From positions 20,174,892-20,238,891 of the forward strand of contig OX421964.1 in assembly GCA_949128115.1 (NCBI GenBank): DNA of 64,000 nt, given 5' to 3'. Below are positions 11,701 through 22,485 of the stretch, piece by piece. The notes beneath the pieces were generated by a model. The model made no database searches, had not been told where the DNA came from, and saw nothing but the letters and a program-made list of their open reading frames with translations. This DNA comes from Anaspis maculata. Lineage: Eukaryota > Arthropoda > Insecta > Coleoptera > Scraptiidae. The position numbers were made by a program, and so were the translations under genes. Positions within the stretch are counted from its first letter, which is position 1, and each line of letters begins with the position of its first letter.

Positions 11701-14700
11701 TGATGGAGCTCAAAGTGAAGCCGTAATTGACGATCTCCATAATAAGATGATATGGAAAAAAAAATTGAGGTTTTCCCGGAAAATTCAAATTTTCAAAATT
11801 TTCAATTTCCTGCAATGTATTTTCAATTTTTCTGTGGTGCCAGTTTCAGATCGTCCACCTCTATCCATGTACTAATGCGTCTGACTGCCTCACTCGCTTT
11901 TCTTTCTACATAATTTGGTTCCTAATGAAAATCTGCAAATTTCTAACTTTTTAGCTTGTGAACAGATTTATACTAACGTTCTTTAAACAAAGGGCAATTG
12001 ATTCTTGAACATTTCCAGGCAATTTCTCTTGAAATTCTCCAAGTTTTCCGAGAGTTTTCCGCTTTAAAATCCACCAGCCTAGCTCATCCAGACGAGACTC
12101 AAATGATGGAGCTCTAAATGAATCTCTAATTAGAGAAAATATCTCAATTATTCAATCTTTTTCTCTAACTTCTCACCCGAAGGGACATCATTTCATAATA
12201 AAATTTCCATCCGTTCCTTGCTACTCGTCGGGGAAGTTTTGGGGACAACCGATTTTTTTCTCTCATTGATCGCGGATCAAGATCCATAAAAACGTTCGCG
12301 CTTCACTGCAAAATGCGTTTTTTTTTGCTAGTCAAAAGCAAAATATGTAGTATATTATTCAACGAGCTTGTAATGTATTCTGTTACTCAAGAGGTTGCAG
12401 CGAGTGTCGTAAAGCATCCGAATGAGCAATGGCCATTACGCGAGAGTAGAATATTATACTTCATTCTTGATCCAACCGGTAAATATTGTAAAAATTATAT
12501 ATAATATATAATATACAATCTTCATAAAAAACAATGAAGCTCTTTCCTTCGTTTTCAATAAAAAACATAGGTCTTTATCCTCTAACGTTTAAATTAAACC
12601 CTTAAATCTGTAAGGAATAAAAAGGGGGAAATTCAGAGGGGCTTTTTCTTTTATAATCGAAGAGGTGCTAACAGTGATATATTAGGGTAAATTTTACCCC
12701 GTTCAAGAAAAACCGCATTTAAAAAAAAAAAAAAGATAGGGGTAGATTTGATTTTTGGCAGATTTGAAGAGCTGTAACTTCAAGACGCTTTGGCCGATTT
12801 GAACTAAATTTTCAGGATACACCAAGAAAAATACGTTTTACAATATTATGATATCTGAACTTATATAGCCCTGCTCCCACAAAAAAGTTTGAAAATGCGG
12901 TTTTTCTTGAACAGGGTAAAATTTACCCTCGAAACAAATATTTTGGAAAATGCCGCTTGGGGATATAAAGATTCGAGATTAGAGATTTAAGACTTGATTT
13001 CATTTGAAGCATAACTGTTTCCATCCAATATTGACGATATAATTTTTAATGTCCGAACATTTAGTTGTTATAGAGCTCGTAGACCTATTGGAAATTACCT
13101 GTTGCTTTGGCAGGACTGGAAAGATCAAAGTGATATTCCAACTGCTGTTGGTTACAGGTATTTTGAGTGTTTCCTAGGAAAGTTTACACATAGGACTGGA
13201 ATAAATGACATACAAGTAATATTTCGACAGTAGGTAGATAATTACCTACAGCACAGTGCATGGAATGAATTTGCGATTTTTTTTTACAATGGTTTTGAAT
13301 TGCTGCGTACCATATTGCAAGAGTTACTGGAGAAAAGGTAGAACCGATAATTGTACCTACCATAAATTTCCTCGATGTTTCAAAATGCGCGAAAAGTGGC
13401 TGAATGCAATAAGACGTAATGAAATAGACAAATTCGGGCGAAAACCCACAAAAGGATTCGTTATTCGCACCAGTACACGAGTAAGTTCAACTTGAATTCA
13501 AGATAAAAAACAATAAAGGAAGCAGTAGAGGTTCTCCGCAGGTATGCAGTGCCCACTTTCTTCACAGAGATTACAGGGTTTCTGGGTATATGAATAACTT
13601 GAGGAGTGCCTCTGTCGTCCCGTCTTTATTCTCTTGGACGGAAAAAACCTCGGAAAATAGTGGGACGAATGGAAATGCTATTGATGCGTTTGATAATAAA
13701 GAAAACATGAGCCCCTCGATGAACCCCATCAAAAGAGAGCGGTCTCTGCTGGTGAGACCTTTTGAGGAAAGTTTGTTTGAAACGAGAACGACTGGTGGTG
13801 CTCTTGAGGAGGCACAAAATACTGCACTAGTTGAAGAAGTCAGCGCCTTATCGACATATGAATTGTTGAGGAAATTGTGGGCAGCGAACGAAGAAAATGG
13901 TTTTCTTAAAGCACAGAATATGGCACTGTTTGAAGAAAGGCGGTACGTGATCGCAGAAAATGAAAGGTTAAAGTCCAAGGTATTTAACTGGTTTCGGAGC
14001 CCGTTTTCTGACTCAACAAATTTGAATAATAATATGACGACAACAAGATTCTTGTAAGGCGGTTCTTAGGTGGGAATTGCGAATTTTGAAATTGCAATGT
14101 TTGCTTTTCAGCGTATTTGTTACAATGAATGACACAACTGTAGAACTGTACTTACGGGACGCTAGCGCGTGGCATGGGCATTCGCCTCAATCAGAAACGC
14201 GCCAACACGGTGCGGTTTTCAAGCCTCGTACGTGCACATTTCAAACGATATTGAGGTGCGGTTTTTTGCCTTTGACAGAGGAAAGTTTGACAATGCCAAC
14301 TGTATCTTGAGAATTTCATTAGAATGATAAACAATTTCAGAAAGTGGTAACAAGTTTGAAGCATTAGCAATTATTCAGTTCTATTTGACGATCGATTATA
14401 GCCTGATATCTTTTGTATCCAGTTTTAAAATTTCAATTGAATATCACGACAGTAGACCACATAGTAGGACAAACGGTGACGCCGGTTCCATTGTTTCGCT
14501 GGCCAAATCCGATCAAAGCTCAATGCCCGGCGGCGCGCGGCAAAACGGGGCTGCATCGAAGTCATTCAATTGAAACGACCCGATAAGTCCATGAAGCCAT
14601 ATTTTTATAATAATTCATAGTTTGGAAAAAATTGATGGCTAAAAATTAAATTTTTTTTTTTTGACATAAGGTTCAACCAGTAATGGTTTTTAAACTATAA

Positions 14701-17700
14701 CTTATAAACATATGGCTTAAAGGACTTTTTCATGGTGGGTACATTTTGTTGCCTCCAAACTACAGCTGTAGATTTTTCCTGTCGTGATAGGGTACGATCC
14801 CCCTCCCACCGGCACAAGTCAAAGCAAGTGAAGCGGAGTGTGTGTGCGGGGAGAGAGGAACTTGTGGAGTGAACTCAAGTAAGAGTGGTCGAGCGAGAGT
14901 TGAACAAAGAGCGGTCCGATGGGGACTAACCCATCGGATACCAGAGTGCGTGATTAAAGTAAGTACCATAGACATAAGGATCTTGTGGCTTTACCTTAAT
15001 ATATTCTGTATCAGAGCCTGTGACTTTCACCTTCTGACCCCTCATTACCCCCCAAGCTAGAAGGATCAGACCTTCTAGCACCATCTAGAGAAAGCCAGCA
15101 CCAGCGGCTTCCCTTAGACGTGACATGTTGGAGGCGCCGAGTACAAGGGCTCTTCCTTTGCCTATTAAAGGGCGAGGTTAGGCTCCTCCACCATGTCACG
15201 TTTAAGGAAACCCGCTGGTGCTGGCTCTCTTTAGACGGTGCTAGAAGGGCTGATCCTTCCAACTCGGGGGGTAATGAGGGGTCAAAAGATAAAAGCCACA
15301 GGTTCTGATACAGAATATATTAGGGTGAAGCTACAAGATCCTTATGTCTATGGTACTTACTTTAATCACGCACTCTGGTATCCGATGAATGAGTCCCCAT
15401 CGGACCGCTCTTTGTTCAACTCCAACTTGTTACCACTTTCTGTACGAGTACTTACTTGTCTTTTATCGAACTGAAATTTTTAGGGTACAGTTGGCATTGT
15501 ACCTAGTGCAGAAACCGCGCCTCATTATCCTTTGGCATATGCACGTACGGCTCGTACGAGGCTTGTAAACCGTACCATGTTAGCACTTTTTTTGACTGAG
15601 GCGAATGCTTATGCCGCACGCTCACGTTCTGTCAAGTACGTACCTAGCGAAGTGCTTGGGTATTAGTTTATTGACACTATATCTATCGAAGCAATATCAA
15701 CAAAGTTTACGCATTGCCGACAATATTTAGACAGTGAATATCCCAGAAAATGTTTGACTATCTAAACGGTTGCCCCCCCCCCCCCTCCGATCTCGAACAA
15801 AACGTAGGTATTGAAAATTTTCATAAACGCGCTGAAATCTTACCTGTCCCATATAATTCCATTAATTACACCCAAGGCCATCCAGACTTACCGTAGGTAG
15901 GTACCTACTTAGCATAATTATCATTGATTTTAATTTAATGAATGACGCGTTCTGATACCTGCAAAAACAAATAGAAGTAACCGGATATCGAAAAGATGAG
16001 CAACAAATTCCAAAAACAGTTTTTTCTTAAATAATCTACTTATAATGAAGCAGTTATAAATGCCAATTCACACCTTTCTTTTTTACTTCCAGCTTGCACT
16101 TTTGTGCGGTTCAGTCCTGACCGAAGAAATCCGACTTCTCGACTTGGAACCGACCGATGCCCAGCAATACATCGACAAACAAGACACGACGTTGAAATAC
16201 GCACCGAAAATCGATTCGAACGTCCCCGCCGTTCGATACTTGGGAAACGAACCGCACGATGTCCAAGAGGACATTTACTTGGCCAACCAGTACCACGGTC
16301 AGGATGGTTTGGGCGGGTACCTGTACGGGTATTCGGTACCAGACATTGCCAAGACCGAGAAGAAAAAGGCCGGCGGTGATTTGAGGGGAGCGTACCAGTA
16401 CATTGCCGGCAATGGACAAGAGATCAAAGTTGAATATTGGGATGACGGCACCGGGTTCCACCAGGTCGATAACGTGCCGAAAGTTTTGCCGCAGCAGATC
16501 GAAGACACGCCCGAGCTCAAAGCGGCCAAGGAGGAGCATCTGAGGATCTGGCAGGAGCAAGCCGAGAGGAACTCCAAACCTATCGCGTAAGTTTTGGTCA
16601 ATTTCTAAAATTCTCTTTCATATCGAAATCGGTTACCCGATTTTTGGACCCCCAAGTCGTGCCAAAGTTTCGATATCTTCAAGCATTTTCTTGAACTGGC
16701 GTGGACTCTTTCTAAAGCTCAGGGTAGAATCGCATGAGCACATATTGATATTGCGATCGCCATTTCGCATGCAGCAGTCTTATTTCTAAAGAGAAATTGA
16801 TTGTCAAGGTTAATATTAAAAGGGACGGTATCTCAACTGTGAAGTTCTGTTGAAAAATAATGCTGCCGTAATCTAAGTGGTGATAGCATTTTTCGACTTG
16901 AAATTTTTTGTTTGAAAACTAAATTTAAAAAATATATTGCAGGAGTCCTTTTGACACGCACTCGCACAACGCCTTGACCGCCGACGGACAGGAACAAGCC
17001 AAGCAGCAACTCTTGCAGTACCAGCAGAACCAGCAGGCTCAACAAGTCGGTCAGCTACAGCAGTACCAGTCTCATGCTCAGTACAAGAACTTGCCGCCGC
17101 CGCAGGCTCAACCGCAATACCAACAGTACCAGCCGCAACCTCAACAGCAGTACCAGCCTAAACCGTACCAGGCCCAGCCCCAGCAATACCAACAACCTCA
17201 ACAGTACCAGGCCCAGCCCCAGCAATACCAACAACCTCAACAGTACAAACCCCAACAGTACCAGGCGCAACAAACCCAACAGTCACCGCAAACCCAGCAG
17301 CTGGTGAACCAGTACCAACAGGCCAAGCAGCAGTACCCCAACCCCGGCCAGACCGTGCAGTACCAAGGCGACCAGTCCAACCAGTACCAGGCGCAGCAGA
17401 CTCAAGTCAAACAGTACCAAGCCTCTCAACCGCAAGCGCACGCCCAAGTGCAACCTCAAGCTCACGCCCAGGTGCAACCTCAAGCTCAAGTGCAAGCCAG
17501 CGCCCAACTCCAAGGCAGCCAGGCAGCCCAGACTCAACAGTATCAAATCAAAACGCAACAGATCCAAGCCCCCGGTCAGTTCCAAGCGCAACCGCTTCCT
17601 CTCGCTCAAGCCAAGTATCAAGGTCAGGCCCAGCTGCAACAGCGTTCGGGTCAGCCCCAGCAGTACCAGGGTCAGTCTCAACAGTACCAAGGGCAATCTC

Positions 17701-18032
17701 AACAGAGCTACGGCCAATCGCAGCAGGGTCACGGCCAGGCCAGCGACAACGACGACGGTGAATACAGGGAAACCGACGAGGGCGAGTACAAGGAGACGAA
17801 CGAGGGCGAGTACGTGCCCCAGGAAGGCGAAGAACAGGGACCTCCCAGGGGATTCTTTTACAATTTCGACTATCCCGTCGGCATCATCGTCTCCAAGGAC
17901 GGCCAGCCTGTCCAGCAACCCGGCGGTGACGTCAAGGACGTGTACGCTTCCAACAAGGCGAATTTCGAACAGCAACTCCACGGGCAAGCGAGGCCCGCCA
18001 GGAGTTCGACAGGATATTTGTATGTTCATTGA
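8746..18032 (+). CDS. Cuticular protein, Rebers-Riddiford chitin-binding domain with long Gln-rich tail (534 aa, 3 coding exons)
   Basis: Structural cuticle protein, secreted to bind chitin. Exons: 8746-8766, 16093-16586 and 16943-18032, with GT/AG borders and matching phases. The tiny first exon encodes MKLAVVT; joined to LALLCGSVLTEE it makes a classic signal peptide, and the same seven-residue first-exon layout is common in insect cuticle genes. Residues about 81-137 carry the chitin_bind_4 (R&R) pattern: GGYLYGYS, GDLRGAYQY, IKVEYWDDGTGF, then VP..LP. Residues about 185-430 are a Gln/Tyr/Pro/Ala low-complexity region with QQYQ and YQAQP repeats, followed by an acidic GEYxET repeat and a short conserved-looking end. 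An ATG at 16060 would lengthen exon 2 but gives a poor signal peptide and overlaps the acceptor TTTTTTACTTCCAG. No AATAAA is seen; an AATATA variant lies near 18106. The 7.3-kb first intron contains a THAP gene. The exon 1 assignment is inferred; exons 2-3 are firm. Confidence 0.85.
9954..10161. mobile_element. Hairpin MITE, family A, copy 1
   Basis: The left arm (CCCATGCACTTTCTATTTTC, then AGTAGAATGACTTTTTGGAG, then CAAAAATAAAGTGACAAGCTGG) is repeated inverted at the right end, so the whole element folds into one long hairpin. Two more copies lie inside the introns of the coiled-coil gene (31184-31370, 31978-32088). There is no ORF. Confidence 0.85.
10327..10985. repeat. Diverged direct repeat (10327-10490 and 10651-10985), second copy split by a MITE
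   Basis: Both copies share GACAGAAGCTATATCTCACG at the start and AATAATAAAAAATGTCAAAG at the end. In the second copy the internal CATTAAAAA... segment is interrupted by the 10709-10895 hairpin element. Comparison of the two copies shows the empty site. Confidence 0.75.
10709..10895. mobile_element. Hairpin MITE (187 bp) with 5-bp target duplication
   Basis: The left end GCTTAGTTTATGATGAGCGA matches the reverse complement of the right end (GCTCAGTTTATGATGAGCGA) at 19 of 20 bases. The interior keeps folding through GAGCTGAGCGGAGCGGAGCG-type sequence. ATTAA flanks both sides (10704-10708 and 10896-10900), and the uninterrupted version exists in the first direct-repeat copy, so the insertion is well supported. 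Confidence 0.85.
11540..12150. repeat. Degenerate tandem repeat of about 400 bp (two copies)
   Basis: AACTTTTAATCCCGCGAACAGATT near 11540 recurs as AACTTTTTAGCTTGTGAACAGATT near 11942. Both are followed by AAACAaGaGG, TCTTGAgCATTTcCA and, about 160 bp later, AATGATGGAGCTC. The copies are old and diverged. No gene is seen here. Confidence 0.55.
12685..12929. mobile_element. Hairpin MITE with ~37-bp terminal inverted repeats
   Basis: The left end AGGGTAAATTTTACCCCGTT followed by CAAGAAAAACCGCATTT is repeated inverted at 12893-12929. The ends themselves are internally palindromic (GGGTAAATTTTACCC). The interior is about 170 bp and has no ORF. No clear target duplication was found. Confidence 0.75.
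13289..14057 (+). CDS. THAP-domain DNA-binding protein (2 exons, 235 aa modelled)
   Basis: Exons are 13289-13480 and 13542-14057. The donor CGA|GTAAGT and acceptor CCGCAG|GTATGC join in phase 0. The zinc-binding THAP domain fills residues 1-85: start MVLNCCVPYC, then YHKFP, a WLNAIRRNE helix, and after the splice VCSAHF with the C-x2-H end of the C2CH motif, closing with VVPSLF (the AVPTIF-type box). The rest is low complexity followed by a leucine-rich coiled coil (LLRKLWAANEENGFLKAQN) near the C-terminus, as in many THAP proteins, probably for dimerisation. The gene lies on the same strand inside the 7.3-kb first intron of the cuticular gene. The start at 13289 was chosen because THAP domains begin at the residue before the first Cys cluster; upstream in-frame ATG 13265 is possible. 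A donor GTAAGG at about 14054 could extend the reading frame into repeat DNA. It may derive from a THAP-bearing transposon or be a host regulator. Confidence 0.8.
14150..15640. mobile_element. Nested fold-back element of about 1.5 kb
   Basis: Outer arms at about 14150-14310 and 15470-15640 are inverted copies (GGGCATTCGCCTCA... / TGAGGCGAATGCTTAT; CAAGCCTCGTACG / CGTACGAGGCTTG; TGCCAACTGTA / TACAGTTGGCA). A second palindrome inside has arms 14890-15150 and 15165-15425 (GGTCCGATGGGGACT / AGTCCCCATCGGACC; AGTAAGTACCATAGACATAA and its inverse). There is no transposase. It immediately follows the THAP gene. Confidence 0.85.
15772..15785. repeat. Poly-C tract (about 13-14 bases)
   Basis: An uninterrupted C run lies in the cuticular gene's first intron. 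A similar run lies at about 19749 inside the hAT MITE. Length is likely variable between individuals. Confidence 0.8.
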
Positions 18033-19535
18033 TAAGGAAACGAAGTGATTTTTTTGACTTAATTTATTGTTCGATCTGTAGGTTTATTTATTTTATTTTC
18101 AAAGAAAAAATATAAACTTGACCATTTATTATTGTGTTTGTGTTCTAAGTACTTACATGATGGGAGGGCCAAAACAAACTTGCACAGTTTTATTTTTCTC
18201 ATCAAATTTTTGTACCTGCTTTCAACAGTGTGGTATAATCCAATTTTCTGAAGTACGCCTTGTGGCGCTGAACCCTTCGTAGTAAACGTACGATGGTTTA
18301 CTTCACCTTGATTTTGTTAATAACGCGGAATGAACACAAAAAAGACTCAGAAAAATGCTCGTTTGAATTCATCTTATAGTGACGTCATCAAATGATGCAC
18401 TATTTGGCAACATTACCTGGGTTCAAATGGTATTATCCGAGGTATTATCCATTCCAAACCTGAAAAAAACACAGTCGCCTATGATTTTTTTCTTCGAGTT
18501 GGACAGTCTGATATTGATGGATGGAAGGAGTCAAGATGATTTTAATCAAATTATTCTTATTCTTATTTGTTCTTGTTGCTTCTATGGGATGGGAATGCAT
18601 TCTGGCAAGCGCATTGCAGAGGGCGCGATGTGGACTGGGGACCACAGGGTGCTTTTCACCTAGATGGTATAAATACCACCAGACGGAACATGTTCCATTA
18701 CACCCAATTACACCCTTACAGTCCGGGGGCATAGGGTCAAAAGAGGCCTGGCCGTGTGCAACTTCGTGAACATATATGGATCTATACCTCACTCGATACT
18801 CGATTCCTAGACCGTCAAGGAATGTGAAAAATTATGGTGGAACAATGACATCTGCTGCTAGCAAATATGGTGGAGGCGCCAATATGGGCTCCATCTGGTA
18901 GTACAAAATTGGCTGTGCCTCGTTTGTTTTTCAAGAGATGTCAACACTTTTAAACCATTATCTTGTAGACAAATGAATTCTCTTATTATCTCATATCTAA
19001 ATTTACAAACGTCATTTCGGGAAACTGTCATTATAGATCTTGAGGTGTCCTTTCCGAGTTTCCACTTTTCCACTTCGTGCCGTTTTGGTCGCCATATTGA
19101 AAAGATGGTGCCTGAACAACAGTTTTTTTGCCAATTTTTTTATTTCAGTGAATGTGAGGTGAGAACCGCGTTTATATGCAAATAGAAACTCATTAATTTC
19201 TCTACAATTTGACATCTTACTCGTTTACGTGCTACTTCCGGTTCTTGCGTTATGGCTTCTAGACTCGCTTCTAGAACTCGCTGAAGCATCAAATTTTGGC
19301 ATCCAATCAGCATGTTAAGTTGATCCTAGCTCCACGTGGCAGTCAAGTTAACCATAAATAATGATCAGTTGTCAACCACAGACCAATATAATATCCAGGA
19401 AATCAATCATTGTAATTCATGGCCTTTTCAGTTTGGCGGCCAAGCCAAAACAGGAAAGAAACGAAGTGAAAAAGTGGAAATTCGGCAGGGTCGGGCCTAG
19501 CAGGCGTGCAGTCCGTGCCTGAACGTAGGCGGCAA
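18033..19535. other. Intergenic region, no gene recognised
   Basis: It holds a possible orphan TATA word (GTATAAATAC near 18667) and short AT-rich ORFs without family features. I see no RNA gene. Confidence 0.5.
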
Positions 19536-19543
19536 GTCATTTA

Positions 19544-19815
19544 CAGGGCCGGCTTTACAGCTTTTGGCGCCCAAGGCAAAGTTCTGCAATGCGCCTTTTT
19601 ATGAATGAAAAAATAGCATCTCAAGCGCCTTTTTTTTTAATGATAACAGTAATGTTGATAATAATTGAAAATAGCAAAAATTGTGAGTGAAAAGCGCCGC
19701 TGGCGAAATTTTTTCGAGATAATAGAGAGATAAAGGGTGTTCAGGCGCCCCCCCCCCCCCAAAGTTCGGTGCCCGAGGCGGTCGCCTCGCCTGCCACACC
19801 CTAAAGCCGGCCCTG
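19544..19815. mobile_element. hAT-type MITE (272 bp)
   Basis: The element begins CAGGGCCGGCTTTA and ends TAAAGCCGGCCCTG, a perfect 14-bp inverted repeat of the CAGGG...CCCTG type found widely in animal hAT MITEs. It is flanked by 8-bp direct repeats GTCATTTA (19536-19543) and GTCATAGA (19816-19823), 6 of 8 identical, as expected for hAT insertion with later mutation. There is no coding capacity. Confidence 0.85.
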
Positions 19816-19835
19816 GTCATAGAGGCGCGGCAATA

Positions 19836-21040
19836 TGCAGGGTGTCCCAGCTAAAACAATCCAACGCAATTTTCTCAGAAAATATCAAGGCAACAAAAAT
19901 TTTTTTCCAATTGGGAGGAAGCCTGAACTTTGAGCTTTCTTTTGAGGGGGCGCCAATGTTTGTAGGTGCTCTAGTTTCCAAGAAAATGCAATTGAAATCT
20001 GGCGAGTCACAAGAATTCAAAAATTTATGACCAACAAAACAAAATACCTTTTTTTTTTAAATTAAGAATGAATAACTTTTTTTATTTAATAAAAATATTG
20101 TATAATAAAAGTTTCACAACACTATAAAAATTGTTCCCCAATGTTTCCAGCAGGGAAAGTACCCATAATGGATGCTGCATTCCCGCGAATTATTGCCAGA
20201 CTGATGCGTTGGAGTAAAAACTCGCCGGATCTTTTCTCGTGATTTTGTTCAGTGATCCGGCATCCTATCTCTCTAATGAATTTCAAACCATTCAAGTTCC
20301 AACATCCCATGGTTTCAATGACTACTGGGATGAATTCGTAATCCTTCGTGAGGTTGGCGTATTTCCTGGATTTCTCGTCCTCTCGCTTGTTGGCAGCAAA
20401 TCTTTCGAGAAGGATTACAAAAAACAAAATACCTACTTTAGATGAAAAAAAATCCTCTTTCTCTGGGCTTTTCATTGCTGTGTCGCTGATGTCTGTACCT
20501 GGCCCAATAAGCCAGAAATTCTGCCTCAAAGTCCAGCAAACACAATAACCGGAATTCATAACGACGTCACCGATCTCACACTTGTTGGTTTTCACATCAG
20601 CCAGTATTCATTGCTATGGAGAATCAAGGTATGTTGAGTGAAAAAGTGCTAGTAACGGCTGGTGTTAAAATCAACAAGTGTGTGATCGGTGACTTCACGG
20701 ATTCCGATTATTGTGTTTGCTGGACTTTGAGGCAGAATTTCTGGCTTATTGGGCCAAGTACAGACATCAGCGACACATTAATGGGAAGCCCAGAGAAATA
20801 GGATTTTTTCATCTGAAGTAATTCGTTTTATCGGTCATGAATTTTCGAATTCTTGTGACTCGCCCGATTCAAATTGCATTTTCTTGGAAACTAGAGCACC
20901 TACAAGCATCGGCGCCCCCTTAAAAGGAAGGTAAAAGATTAGGCTTCCCCCTCGCTCCCCCCCAATTTAATACATTTTTTTGTTGCCTTGATATTTTCTG
21001 AGGAAATTGTGCTGGATTGTTTTAGCTGGGACACCCTGTA
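19836..21040. mobile_element. Fold-back element (1.2 kb) with GGGTGTCCC ends and captured LINE sequence
   Basis: The left end GCAGGGTGTCCCAGCTAAAA and the right end TTTTAGCTGGGACACCCTGT are inverted copies. Similarity continues through CAATTTTCTCAGAAAATATC and TTGTTGCCTTGATATTTTC. A second inverted pair lies nearer the middle (GCTGATGTCTGTACCTGGCC at about 20490 versus GGCCAAGTACAGACATCAGC near 20755). The left half contains the 20122-20595 ORF fragment. Confidence 0.85.
20122..20595 (-). pseudogene. Degraded C-terminal fragment of a LINE reverse-transcriptase polyprotein
   Basis: The C-terminal half of this 157-codon frame reads like the tail that follows reverse transcriptase in some animal non-LTR retrotransposon ORF2 proteins: a YEFIPVVIETMG segment, then GLKFIREIGCRI, then LLQRISLAIIRGNAASIMGT. 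In those proteins these three blocks sit in the same order and spacing. No catalytic reverse-transcriptase domain remains. The first half belongs to the fold-back arm and is not similar to anything I know. It lies inside the 19836-21040 palindrome, so it was probably captured. Not functional. Family assignment is from memory. Confidence 0.55.
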
Positions 21041-21434
21041 ATAATAAAGTTGAATTTCAAAGGATTCTTTTCATTCCCGCATTTGGGGGGGTCTCCACTG
21101 CCGGTGAGGGGGCCGGCAATTCTTCTCTGACAGGCAAATAGGCCAAGCCCGGCCCTAAAATTTGGAAAGGGCACCTCAAGATCTACAGGGTGTTTGCAAA
21201 CTTGGATCGTATTAAGGGAAATGCTTCAAAAATAGAAAAATGTTGAAAAAAAATTCAGGTTTTCCATTTTTGAAAATATGGAGGGTCAAAAGGTGGTCCT
21301 TCGACCCCCTCTACTTTCGTGGTTTCGAAATAAATCGTCCATGGCTCCCATTGAAATGAAAAAATTTGATGTGCGAAATTTCGTGCTCCTGAGTGTACTT
21401 ACCCCTGGGTGCTATCGCACCTTTCGTCCGATAA

Positions 21435-21570
21435 TTGGAGTTCAGAATAGTTGAGAGTGGCCTTCTTTCTCAAGACCCGCCTATAATTTCCCTTCCCCTT
21501 CTCACGTTCCTCGTCGCAACGCTCCAAATGTTTAAGTATGAGTCACTCTTAACTATTGTAAGCTCCGACT
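21435..21570. mobile_element. Partial copy of the AP-1-motif hairpin MITE (see 39727-39930)
   Basis: It shares AATAGTTGAGAGTG, CGTTCcTCGtCGCAACGCTCCAA and GTATGAGTCACTCTTAACTAT with the 39.7-kb element. Only parts of the two arms are kept. Confidence 0.55.
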
Positions 21571-22149
21571 ATGGGAAGCATGCATGCATGACCTTCAGCT
21601 ATCAAGGCCTAGGACAAACAGAGCACAGAGCCCATGGTGGTGAAAATAAGAACCACTTGTGGACCGGCAGAGTGTAGGAAATGCTTAGGGTGTTCGCATC
21701 ACGCCGGCGTACTGCTTGTGTACCTAAGCAATACACCCCACCAAAGCTTCACTTTATGCTCGTGCTCTACGTGTCTCGCACATAGCTCATACTCAGCTAC
21801 AGATCTATCGAACGGCTCCTCCGCCAATTGTGCGGATTTGTGGCTTATCCTCGAGTCGGAGTCTCCAGTGAATATCAGACAATCTTGCCAACAGTAGGCC
21901 TAGAACTCAATCAAGATATCAGAGGCCAGATGTTATGAATCCAGCCTTCAACTCCTTCGCCATTTTGGTCGCCATAAACGAAATCTTCAAAATAATCTCT
22001 TTTTATTATGGCTGACAGGCTGAATAATTTTCGTGAAACGTGGAATCTACTCTTGTCTTGTAGGTATAGGTATAGCGTATAGCTACAGTGTACCTAGACC
22101 TCGACCTAGACCTAGACTCCTAGACATTCTTATCTTTGAATTTGATTGT

Positions 22150-22235
22150 TGTGGCCTGGCCAAAATGAGCCTCGTTTGCCTGCCAATGACCAGGCCCCGG
22201 CCTACCGCAAGTAGAAAAGTTTTTGATCATACGAT
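22150..22235. repeat. Dispersed repeat, copy 1 (copy 2 at about 27655-27740)
   Basis: Both copies contain TGCCAAAATgAGCCTCGTTT-type sequence, then GCCTGCCAATGACCA and, after about 25 bases, TTTGATCATACGATA. This is high identity over roughly 80 bp with no coding frame. It is part of an unknown mobile family. Confidence 0.65.
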
Positions 22236-22432
22236 AAAAACATACTAATTTTAACATGTTCCCAATGAACAGAAAATATACAAAATTCAGCAAGAAAGTA
22301 AGCCATTACTTTGTTCTTTTCTAAATTGTACAGTGCAATCAAAAATTACTTTGGTCAAAGGTGGTCGCACTTCAGCTTGCTTATTTTCTGATTTGTACTT
22401 AGGCCAACTTGAACTAATTTACTTTATTGGAA

Positions 22433-22438
22433 CATAAC
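22433..22438 (-). terminator. Poly(A) signal AATAAA for the 22486-23104 gene
   Basis: AATAAA on the minus strand (TTTATT on the plus strand) lies about 48 nt beyond the stop codon at 22486. Confidence 0.5.
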
Positions 22439-22485
22439 AATCATACAATAAATAGACAATAAATAACCATTTCAACGTTACGCCG

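Noticed and set aside
16060..16092. ATG at 16060 as the start of the cuticular protein
   Set aside because: Its 11 codons overlap a strong polypyrimidine-CAG acceptor, and the first exon at 8746 gives a better signal peptide in phase.
16111..16560. Minus-strand 149-aa ORF
   Set aside because: Antisense of cuticular exon 2; composition fits the mirrored codons and not a protein family.
17283..18029. Minus-strand 248-aa Leu/Val/Gly-rich ORF
   Set aside because: It is the antisense shadow of the Gln-rich exon 3 of the cuticular gene.
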